Shown here: positions 35,408 to 45,985 of the stretch, piece by piece
How the letters are laid out: every line of letters starts with the position of its first letter
How positions within the stretch are numbered: position 1 is the stretch's first letter
Assembly: GCA_035041965.1 (NCBI GenBank)
Contig: JAPYMA010003028.1
Coordinates: 78,820-142,819 of the forward strand
DNA length: 64,000 nt
Source: Anisakis pegreffii
Taxonomy: Eukaryota; Nematoda; Chromadorea; Rhabditida; Anisakidae
Direction: 5' to 3'
The notes under the pieces: generated by a model
Databases searched by the model: none
Seen by the model: the letters and a program-made list of their open reading frames with translations, nothing else
Told to the model about the DNA's origin: nothing
Made by a program: the position numbers and the translations under genes

Positions 35408-36715
35408 CGAATGAAGCGCCTGATGCTAATTGAGATCATGTTGAACGACTGATTTGAGTAACAATAACGTCACATTCAATTATGACCATTATGTGAATGA
35501 ATATTACTGGAAAGTGGCACAGAAGAACAAAGTTTAAAAGAAAGTTTAAAGTTTGAAATAAAATAGTTTGAAGAACAAAAGAACAAAGCCAAAATTTAAC
35601 AATGTTTAAAAGAACACAATCGACCAGAGACCATTTCACTGCACCAGATTCAAATCCTCTCAACGAACTGATACAAATATCGAGAGGAATTCAAAAATAC
35701 CTCATTAACATTTGACAAAGTTCAGTGCAATCGTCGTAAAAATGAGCTGAGAGTACCGTTCGGCGGCCAAATACCGTTTAAAACCATTTTCGGTATTTTG
35801 GCTCATTAAATGAATAGGACCATCATTCTCCGTAGTGATTCTCTTGTAATTGCCTTCCTATATTGCACTCCATTGAGTTTTTCATGATTTGATTGTGGAG
35901 TGTCGAATTTAATTATATTGAAAAAAAGTATCAAATACATTTCGTAACGGTGGCGATATATCAGATTAGAACGTCGTGAGAGATCTCCAATTGAGCGCTT
36001 TGATAGACGTGAATCTTCATCGGCGAAAGTTGAATGCCTGAAACATATCGCTCATTTCTTCACGGAAAATTTAGAATTCCATTCAAGAGCATGATCCTAC
36101 TGTCAGCTGCAGCACAAACGAAGACGAGATGGTGTTATTTCATCAAAAATAACTATTCGTTGGTTGTTTTTAGAATGCTCGATTTGAATACAATATAATG
36201 TCTCATTGCATTGTTCAAATGAATAGAGGAATTCAAGAACATGCGAAATCATTCGAATGCTGGACCAATTGTTGAAGACGAGCAATTCCATGCCGAACAA
36301 ACAACTTTTATCGTAACCATTGTCATTACGGAGTTTGTGAAGCTGTCGCCTCAAAAGATTGACGCTTACGAATGCGAGAATCTGAATTATTCATCACATT
36401 ATGTTCCTTTTCATTAAAAGAATTTTGTATACCATTCGTTAGCAAGCGGACAAACAATGGAAATATGACAATGCAATCATCATGAAACCCACTCAAATCA
36501 CGCTATATATAAGCACCCGTCAAATCGTTGAATTATCACTGATCAAATGCGATGCCAACTGCTTCACGTGGCCTATCGCCGTTCAACCATTTCCCCTGTT
36601 TAGGATAAATCCACCTTTAAACATTCTCGAGAACAATTTCCAAAGCTTATAATTTAAATTCTGAACGTCAGATATCGGGATCCAGTTGAGACTCAACTTT
36701 CGGTGATAATTTCAG
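35408..36715. other. Intergenic/promoter module upstream of AP8
   Basis: From about 35950 it repeats the upstream module of AP5, and 36000-36400 is nearly identical to 22615-23000. Short repeats of GTTTAAA/GAACAAAG occur at 35520-35610. No gene seen. Confidence 0.55.
36485..36513 (+). promoter_or_regulatory. AP8 core promoter: conserved block plus TATA box
   Basis: GAAACCCACTCAAATCACG followed by TATATATAAG at 36504-36513, as in AP5 and AP6. Confidence 0.65.
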
Positions 36716-39700
36716 ATGTTCTCAGCAATCCACTTCTTCATCGTTTTGCTTGCGTTGTCATGTGCAACTGACGCCCTATACAGGTGAGACAATGTGTTCA
36801 TAAGCTCTTCGAGGCATTCTCAGCCATGTAGGCCCATCATTTCCAGAGAACACCTATCGGGTGCCTTGATCAGTGAAAGATCATGAGAATTTGAAGAGAT
36901 TGATTGTACTGAAGATCGTGGGCACTTTTCGAATTTTTCGAACAACGTTGAAAGCAAATTTGTTTCCGTCGATACCGCGATCTGCAGTTGATTTTCAGAG
37001 TGATTTTTCGATAAAATGATCAATGTACGATTTCAGGGTACCACTAACCAGAAGAAAACGAATACTGAGCGCCGATGCAAAAAGGAAACCCTCGCCCAAT
37101 CGATCGTTTCGTTATTTCGGCGATAAGTTCACGAATATGCCATGGTCGGAGTATGATTTGCCTCTGAACAATCATGGCAATAGTTTCTACTCAGGACCAA
37201 TCACTGTTGGAAAACCACCGCAAAAATTCGAGGCAAGCCTCTATCATTGCCAGAACAGCATAGAGCAGTTTAACATGACCAGATCGCTGAGGACATCTGA
37301 AAGCGGATTTTGACTCGATGGCGATTTTCACTGTGCGAATAGACAAATTTTTAATAGGGATTGCGCATCACAGTTACACTACTCTACTGAAACCATTTTC
37401 AATGAATATCGGCGTTTTCTAGGTACTATTCGATACGGGGTCATCGACGTTATGGATAGGCTGTGCGGGATGCTCAGCTGAAGTTTGCCAGATACGTAAC
37501 ACGTTCAGTTGTTCTCGATCTCAAACATGCTCTCTGAACCAGTCGGATCCTATTGACAACCGTTACGGCAAAGGCGGATTTTCGGGTCCCTCAGCCACAG
37601 ATGTTGTTTGTGTGCGTTTGTGGTGATCTCTCTATGAATTGGTTATGTTATTTAACTTTCAAACTGTGTCATTCCCTTCAGGTATTCCTGTTATGAGTAA
37701 TGTCAGTGAATGGTTTATCAACCTAACCAATTCGCTTCTCGAATTTTTGAAGTGGTCCGCCCAGCTGCTTTGCTTCTCAACAGGGCTTGTAGGGCTAAGA
37801 AGTTGCCTCCTGACGAACATTGTCCCCAATGTCCGCTTGTTCTGACTGTTCACTTAGGTAGCGAAGTTCTTCGGTAAACTTGATGAGATTATTCTGATGC
37901 AGAACTCACATAATTCATCTACATTTTAAGCCGTCCGAAACACTTTTAGAATCCGAATTAGGCAGGCGGATAAGTCCAAAAATATGATCGAGTCAGACCT
38001 TTTTTTCGGTTTTAAATCTTCCGTTTGATTTTTCAATGGAGAAAAGAATAAAGCAATCATAGATTGGTGATGCAGACAGTGGGTATTGCACTGGACTGAT
38101 TCAAAAGTTCACCTGTGCGACAGAAGCAGATGATGTGCCGGTAATTTTCTGAAAAATTTCCGCCTGAGATTGTTTGCTGCTATTCTCCTGTACAGACAGC
38201 TATATTATGGAAAAGTTGATGCCGGATACAATCGAGCAATATATGATAATTTTGAGGTAACAGTGGATGGCACAATTGGTCTGAGTTTGGAGTTGATAGA
38301 TTCGACGTCTCTGCCATCCCCGATGATGCAGATTCTTCAAAATCCTATATGCCAAGAGAAGAAAATCGCATTCTGGTTGAACAGAGATTTAAAGGCGGAA
38401 AACGGTGGAGAGGTGACGATATGCGGTGTGGACAAAAATCATTATCAGGTTATACCTCTTCGAGAATTTCTGACAGTAGCTAGTGCACAGATTTTCGTCG
38501 CAGCAACCCTTTTCCACATCAACATCGTAGTGCATTTCAAATCGCTTTGCTCGATGCATTTTGTCAGCATTTCGCAATGATCAGGATAAAAAATAACTGA
38601 TGGATCGGAGTAATGAAGCAGATAATTGATCCGGATACCGCTCACAATGATGGTTTAATTTGTCAAGGGTAATCTCCATTGGATTCCGGTTGAACATGGA
38701 CCATTTTGGACCGTTCGAATGGGCGCCATGTTTATTGGTTCAAAATGGATATCGCTATCTTCCGGTCAAACCGACGCAATCATCGACACTGGTACTTCAA
38801 TAATATATGCACCTATAGATGTTTATAAGCAAGTATGCTTTTAATCATCAAATTCTTAATAAGCAATTGATTTGTAACCTGGGGTGAATCGGTTGGGTTA
38901 CTTCATAATTCTGGTTTTTGTATTGTCTATTTTGAGTCATTTAGTGCTGAAAAAGTTCGATTTTAGACAATCTGTGTTTACGTGATGAAGGAGTTTTTTG
39001 ATTAAAGGTTATCAAAACGAATTAAGATTGGTTGCTTGTTGGACCATTTCAGATACGAGTGTTCTTTAATACGACGCAGGTATACGCGGATACTCATTTA
39101 ATGGCAGTTTCTTGTTCGAGCGTTGATGAGCTTCCAACATTGACATTCGTTTTGCATGGATACCCCTTCAGCATTCCTCCGGAAGTGTATGCATGGAAGG
39201 TAAGAAATACAGTCATCCAATACCGTTCTGATTTCCCGCTCGATTCCTCTTAATCTTCCTGAATCAAAGTTATTGACCATTCCGTACTCATCCTGCTCAC
39301 GGTAATTAGCCTAAATCACTAAATTTCTCTATCACTATATAGGTAATCTGTATCAGTGCTTTGCAGTGTTCTGTAGAACACAAGCTTCGATGAGTGTGCA
39401 AAATGGCCATTCATCAGTCCTTCAGTCATTTAATAGAAATGGACTTGAAAACGGAAAATGCTGCAATAACAATTGGTCGCTTTGTGAACTGAGGTGTGGA
39501 TATTAGGGCGAACACGACAAATATAAATGATCACTTGAATGGGCATTGCGCTCCAAGAATCAACAAAATTCGGTATGTGATTGATGAAAGCAATCAAAAG
39601 CTAAATTTTAGAGGGAGACAGATACATGTGAGGTCTACATAGATAGATACATTGATCAACCTCAAGTCTGGCTTCTCGGTGATGTATTCCTCGGAGAATA

Positions 39701-39833
39701 CTACTCGGTGTTTGATTACGAAAACAGAAGAGTTGGATTCGCAAAACCTGTAGCACAGGCAGTCGATTATCGTCCAACGCCTCCAACTCGTCCAAATCAT
39801 CCAATGCGTCCGTTCAAATCATATAAGAAATGA
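36716..39833 (+). CDS. AP8: aspartic protease homologue with Pro-rich C-terminal extension
   Basis: Eight exons: 36716-36783, 37037-37232, 37423-37611, 38063-38140, 38257-38448, 38668-38832, 39053-39199, 39612-39833; 418 residues. The signal peptide is [16 protein letters not shown], with the ATG directly after TTTCAG. The first motif is FDTGSSTLW (Asp about 92), the flap YGKGGFSG, the FDG region [11 protein letters not shown], the second motif IDTGTSII (Asp about 281), and WLLGD. Of the AP5-8 subgroup it keeps the most normal second catalytic motif. Intron 2 has a GC donor (GAG|GCAAGC). The C-terminus extends about 27 residues with [14 protein letters not shown], built from short CGTCCAA/CCTCCAA repeats in DNA that is 3' flank in AP5/AP6. 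Activity plausible. Confidence 0.86.
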
Positions 39834-40375
39834 ATCGCCTAATGTTGATCGAGATCGTATTGAAAGATTGATTTGCGTAACATCAATGTCTCATTCAAAT
39901 ATGATCATTTTATCAATAAATGTTACTGCAAAGTGGTACATAACTGCGACACAGAACAGTTTAAAAGAACACAATCGATCCGACACCATTTCACTGCAAC
40001 AGATCCAAATCCTCTCAACGAATTGATACAAATATCGACAGAAATCCAGGTCCCTTCAGGTCTACTGCTACATTAGGATTCCTCAGTTAGCTCAAAATTG
40101 TCTAGTACCATCGCTCTAGAGAGGTCAGCCAGTTTCAGTTAGATATGCATGAGGGGAACGGATGATGCTTTTTTATTGAGGTATGGTTGAACTCCGGAAT
40201 GTTCACCACACATGAAACGGTGAGCAACTGGACTGCGTCACCTATCTTTCATTGCAAACTTGATCTGTTTGTTGATCAAGCATCAATATTGAACTGCCAC
40301 AATGCACGCATGGCTATCTTCAGATATCCCACAAGCTCAAGCAATGCACTGCAACAAATCTTTTCTGCGACATTT

Positions 40376-40930
40376 AGCTTAGTGAGGCTCGGAGATTTGC
40401 AAAAAATATGTCTGTGTGTACCACATGGAAACTCCTCAGTTCCATGGATACAATCGTGACCACTTTGACCAATACCTTTGCTGGCTGACAAACATTATAT
40501 ACTGAATTGGAAATGTTGACGATCAAAGAATACATTTGAAAACTGCGTAAATGAAGCTGTTAACGGAGTGGTAACTCCTTGATTTAGCAGAGTCTCATGC
40601 TGTTCAAAGCAATGAGATCTAAATTGTCCATGCATTTTTCAACTAAGCAATGGAACAGCTTAGTGAGGCCCGCAGCTTTGCAGAAAATGTGTGTACCACA
40701 CGGGAACTCCTCAATTCCAGGGATATAATCGTGACTAGCGTGGCAGATACCTTTGCAGACTAACAGACATTGTATTCTGAATTGAAAAAGTTGACGATCC
40801 AGGATCATATTTGAAAATTGCTTAATTGCTTCGTTGAATTGTCATATAAGTTGCGTCTACATCGGTGAAGCGGTTGAATGGAGTGGTAATTGCTTGACTT
40901 CGCTGATTCTCATACTGCTCAGAATACTGA
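40376..40930. repeat. Diverged tandem duplication of unknown origin
   Basis: The block from about 40376 (GCTTAGTGAGGCTCGG, CTCCTCAGTTCCATGGATA) recurs from about 40651 (GCTTAGTGAGGCCCGC, CTCCTCAATTCCAGGGATA), period near 275 bases. Both copies carry stops in all plausible frames. Could be a decayed gene with internal repeats or a dead mobile element; I do not recognise it. Confidence 0.5.
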
Positions 40931-41463
40931 CACAAGAAATTCCATTGCGTTATTCAACTCATTGCCAGCAGAGGCACAATGTATTGCGGAAAATCATTTG
41001 CATGAAATCAAGCATAACATCGTGATAATTTCAAGCATTTGTCATCGTTTCTTGCTCCGTTTGTTGAATGAGGCATAGAGACATTCTTTGAAGTATTTGT
41101 TGAGTACGAACAATTGCTCAGAAATCTCATGAAGAGAACAATTGTCATACAAGTTGCATCAATTGCTGAGTTGTTATGTAAAATTATTCTCAAAGACATA
41201 GAAGATCAAATTATTAGTCATATGCTGATCACTGTTCCAATTGTCATTATTGTTTAAATTTCTATTATCACAATTGTCAGTATGGAATGCTTGAGATTTT
41301 TACATTGAAATAAGAATAACTATCAATTCATGGCTGCGAATCATTCATAAAGCTGTGATTCCTTGAGAAAATTTTCATTATTATTGGATTCGACTCGAGG
41401 AAACAATGCACATTTGTGATACAAAGCAACGCAATCGTCTTGAAACGCATTCAAGCAAAGCAG

Positions 41464-41470
41464 TATAAAA
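41464..41470 (+). promoter_or_regulatory. TATA box of AP9
   Basis: TATAAAA preceded by GCAATCGTCTTGAAACGCAT, a diverged form of the block found before the AP5-AP8 TATA boxes. Confidence 0.55.
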
Positions 41471-41683
41471 GCATCCCTGAAACGATCGCATTTCACTCAA
41501 CGTGCACAATTTCAAAAGACGCCTGTAAACTATCACTGACTGATTACATTCGCTTTTTTTTAGCAAAGTCCCACTTGCAGTTCCCGTCGAAAACAATATC
41601 TACGGTTCATTTCATATATTTTGCAATACATGTTAAGTGGTCCTGTCGAGTTTAAATTTGTGATACGATATAGTTCAGGGAAA

Positions 41684-44600
41684 ATGTCTGCAGCGGTGGA
41701 ATTGCTCCTTATCTTGCTTGCATTATCACACGCGACCGACGCCCTATTCAGGTGAGGCCATAAATTTAGAACTCTCTGGAAACATCTTTGACACTTTAAC
41801 TCACCATTTCACAAACGAAAATAATGGTTTCACTACACGAAGTCTGATTCTGAAGGTTACTTCAGTTGCTTCGATTATTTTGATTGCACGAAGAATTAAA
41901 CTGAATTGAGAACTATTGAATGGTACACCTCGACTTTGTAATGTTCATTTTGATGAATTTAATTTCACTAGAATTTGGGATTCAGTGCAGATCTCTGCAA
42001 AATTTCAGGGTGCCTTTAGTTAAGCCGAGAGACGTGGAAACAGAATCCTCATTTCATCGTTATCACCGTTACTATTCCGGTAATTCCATCTCATCAGGAT
42101 GGCCATTCGATTCAAATGAGAAAATGTTACATAACGTGCCGCTCTTCAACTATTACAACATACTTTATGCAGGACTAATCAGTATTGGTGTGCCGGAAAA
42201 TCAGTTTTTGGTAATCTTCTATCGTGACGACACAAATAAAGCTTAGCCCAGTCAAGATAGCTAACTAAAACCCCTTTCATTCTCACTGTATGAAAAGATA
42301 CAAATTTCTAGCGGAAATTCCAGTTCAGGGCTATACCTCCACGTTGAAAGCACCTTTAATGATTATCCACATTCTACAGGTGGTATTCGATACGGGCTCA
42401 TGGTCGTTATGGGTAGACTGTGCCGAATGCTCCAGTAAGGCATGCCAAGGAGCTAAGAAGTTCAGTTGTTCTGAGTCATCAACATGCTCCATGGCCCAGT
42501 CAGCACTAACTGCGGAGCCTTACGGCAAAGGCTCATATTCGGGTTATTCAGCCACAGACATCGTTTGTGTGCGTTTATGGCAATTCATCTTTGAATTCAG
42601 CTCAGGCTGCGCCTATAAAAGAACCAGCGGTGCATAATTTTAGCGAAGATCATTGCATCCCAGCCTCACACTTCTCAAAAATTCAGCTACAGCTTTCACT
42701 CAATGATTTCAATGTTTTGACTCAAGCTTAACCTCCAGCCCTATATAATATTTAGCCGGTACCTCCATTTCGGTCTCTGAATTTCCCAATTTTCGGCTTG
42801 AGCTCCGATCCTGCGCTTTGCTGCTCAATTTTTTTCTGGTTTGATTTTTTTGCAACAGAGAACGAAATAGATCAAATTACAGGTTGGTGGACTCTGTACC
42901 GGAATGGATCAGCCCTTTACATGCGCAACAAAGCAAGATTTTACGGTTGTAAATTCTTGACGCTTCTAACTTCGAAGATTTTGCATATTCGTCGTCAACC
43001 TTACAAGAAATGAATCTGATGAAGTGTCTGTCAGTTTTTCGAAACAGTGCAAAAACACTTTACGATTATGGTTTGCAGTCAGTAGCGCAAGGCGTTCTTG
43101 GTTTATCTAATAACAGATCAAGCTTGGGAACGCAGTCCGTGTTGAATCAAATCTACGCGAATCCGCAATGTAAGGAAAAGAAAATCGCATTCTGGCTGAA
43201 CAGAAATAGATGGTCTGCTGATGGCGGAGAAATGACGTTATGTGGCATGGATAAGAATCATTATCAGGTTTTTATTTAAATTAGGAACTTCGATTGATTG
43301 CGATACATATTCGAAAACTCATAGTTTCCATACTGGTTCGTGCTCATTCCGACAAAATTTCAATGCAGCTGTGCATTCCGTAGCAGCTGAGGCGAGCGAG
43401 ATCACCATAAATTTGCCTTGGCCCATATTTACCTGATGGTTAGACAAATTGAGGTACAGAAAAACATATTTGCTCTTACAGACTACTTACAATAAAGGAT
43501 TGATGCATATTTAGGGGGATCTCACATGGATTCCTATCATATACGACGTGGAATGGTTAATTCAAGTTGAATCTGTGTACGTTGGCCCAAATAAGTTCAG
43601 TGGAAGAGTTCAAGGATTGGTCGACACTGGCTCAACGTTCTTAAGCATGCCTGGTCCTCAGTTTTCTCAGGTAGAATCCTACTATAAACCTTTCAGTGAG
43701 TTTCCAAATGTGAATTTAGCTGATTCAGTTAGACGTATGCATTAAGAGCATTGTAAAAATTTGGATTTTTTGTTTACTTTGCGTCGCAAAAGTGATTCGA
43801 CTCTGAAAACTAAAATTTGAACCAACGATTTCAGTATACGATTTATAATCAATCAATGACGATTCCCAATCATCTATCAGCTTCCTTCATAGGTGCAAAT
43901 AGAGAACCCCAAAGAATTAACACCAAAGAAACAATAAGAAAACATTCGCGGCATGGAACACTACTCTCCTGTTCAACTTTTACAGATGTTGGCAGTGTTG
44001 GGCGCCTGGCAGGATGGTGATGTGACCGTGATGAACTGTTCAAACACTTATAACGCTCCACCGCTGACTTTCTTCTTAAATAGAAAACCATTCAGCATTC
44101 CTCCCACAGCATACCTGCAGAATGTGAGATCCGAAATCGCCTTCTTCTGTTCACTTTCGCCTTCAAATTATGCTCAATCGCTTTATTTGAAACTATCATC
44201 CACTTCAGATCAATTGTCCACACTCACGAAGGAGTACTCAGTGCTTAGTTCACTTCCTTTAGCAGGACTACCACATCATCAATCTCCAACGTTTCTTTTT
44301 TTTGGCTGTCTGAGTCCTACCGTAATGCATGGGGCGTTCGCATGAGTTTGGCTGATCACTCTTACCTGTGCTGGTTTTGATCAATCAAAACAAAACTGCT
44401 ATGGAAACACATCTCATCTCCTATAATCATTACAATAGATGAATCCTAGAAGAAGGTCACGAGCGGCTGACCCAAACGTCCACTTGAACGAAACGTAGAA
44501 CACATGATTGAGTGTTTAATTCATAAAAAGGATCAGTGAAACATGATTCTTCTTCTTTTTTCAGGCTGGTAATGGTAAATGTATTGTTGGGATCGGCGGA

Positions 44601-44723
44601 GTCACACTAGATGCTTATACCTGGATCCTTGGTGACGTTTTCATCGGTCAATATTACTCAGTATTTGACCATGAGAATAAGAGAGTTGGATTTGCAGAAC
44701 TGAAAGCTCCAGCAGCCCGCTAA
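41684..44723 (+). CDS. AP9: aspartic protease homologue, intermediate form
   Basis: Eight exons: 41684-41751, 42009-42210, 42380-42568, 42883-42945, 43079-43267, 43515-43670, 43986-44123, 44565-44723; 387 residues. The signal peptide is MSAAVELLLILLALSH and an acceptor (GTTCAG) lies 5 bases before the ATG. The first motif is FDTGSWSLW (Asp about 94), flap YGKGSYSG, second motif VDTGSTFL (Asp about 274), and WILGD. The usual FDG before the GxxGL segment is VAQGVLGLS, so the Asp there is lost, and exon 4 is shorter than in other copies (21 codons). Intron 2 has a normal GT donor, unlike AP5-8. Both catalytic aspartates and flap Tyr are present. The mature start reads ISIGVPENQF instead of ITIGTPPQ. 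Activity is uncertain. Confidence 0.86.
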
Positions 44724-45985
44724 GACAATTTACCACATGCGTCTTGGCGTTGAAAATGGTTTTAAATGAAATGAAAAATTGAATATATATCCTCGTTGAA
44801 TTACTGATCGAAGATGCTGTTGGCGTGATCCAGCTAATAAAAAATTTCCACTCAATGGAACATTGCCGTCAATGATGATGTTGGCAATAAGTGTCAAGAA
44901 AGCAAGTCAGCTAACGTTGTGTGTTACGGTCTAAACAGCAGCCATCTACTACGAGGTATTTCAAACTGACGAAGTGAGACCTCTCAAAAAGCCGACATAA
45001 GATTCAGGATAGAATCAAAAGTAAGCTGTTCAGGCTACGTGTGCGTTCAGTATTCCCCATGAACTTCGGAGACATTCGGTACTGTCAAGCCGAACAGATG
45101 CGCAGCTGTAAGAAAAATTCATAAGTTAAATGTCTCTGTTGTCGTCCTCAAGCTGGTAGAACGCGAAAGTGATGATATAGTCGCCGAAAAAGGCAAAAAA
45201 AGAAGGAATATCACAACATTCTCAGATTTTCAGAAAATTCACAAAGCGTTCCACATACCACAGTTATGTGTAAAGACTCTGAACATTTGATCTGCCATTG
45301 ACCAACGGAATGACTTAAAATTACCCTAATTTTGAGTGCTATCATGCACAACCTTCATGTACGTCATAAACAACTTATTTATGATACTGCACACGATTCA
45401 GTCAGGTCATCACCCTAAATATGCAGACATGGAATGACTTTTCGAAACAGGATCATTTTTGATTCAGGCATTTTTCATCAATCCTTTCACAAAGCTTGGA
45501 GTCTCATACGAGTGTAACCACCACGCACTTCCGCACGAAACTGATTGCTTTGATTGTCTTGAACAGCTTTAGATCGTTTATGAAATATTCATTTCAAACA
45601 TGTCAATGAGGGTGTGTATACCAAGTCATAAATTCGTATTATTCCATGATATTTTATTGTTTTATTGATGGTGTTCTCACCATTATAAACCATCAAAAAC
45701 ATATCAATGACATGTCGATAAAACTGATGCTGAAGAAGAGCCGTATATAAGCCGTTCATGAACCTCCGATCTTCCACTGAATATCTCGTGATCTATCCGT
45801 CATTGTTTGATCGCTGACCTTTGATCTCTTTTTCATATCTGTTCGTTTGAAGCATACTACGAGATAAAGTGGGCTTTAGAAACATCACATCAGAATGTTT
45901 TGATTAATGAAGTGGCCGCGTTCGATGAGTCGCTTTATTTCCGTATGAATACTTGACACTTTCTAAATGTTATACTTTAGACACA
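44724..45985. other. Intergenic region AP9-AP10
   Basis: A likely AATAAA for AP9 lies at about 44836. From about 45590 the sequence matches 48690-49061, the region upstream of AP11, showing that AP10 and AP11 share a duplicated promoter. No gene seen in between. Confidence 0.55.
45744..45751 (+). promoter_or_regulatory. TATA box of AP10
   Basis: TATATAAG followed by CCGTTCATGAACCTC; the same sequence stands before AP11. Confidence 0.6.

Larger units (their letters stand above)
39834..41683. other. Intergenic region AP8-AP9
   Basis: Contains an AATAAA at about 39916 for AP8, a duplicated block of unknown origin (40376-40930) and the AP9 promoter. No intact gene seen. Confidence 0.5.
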
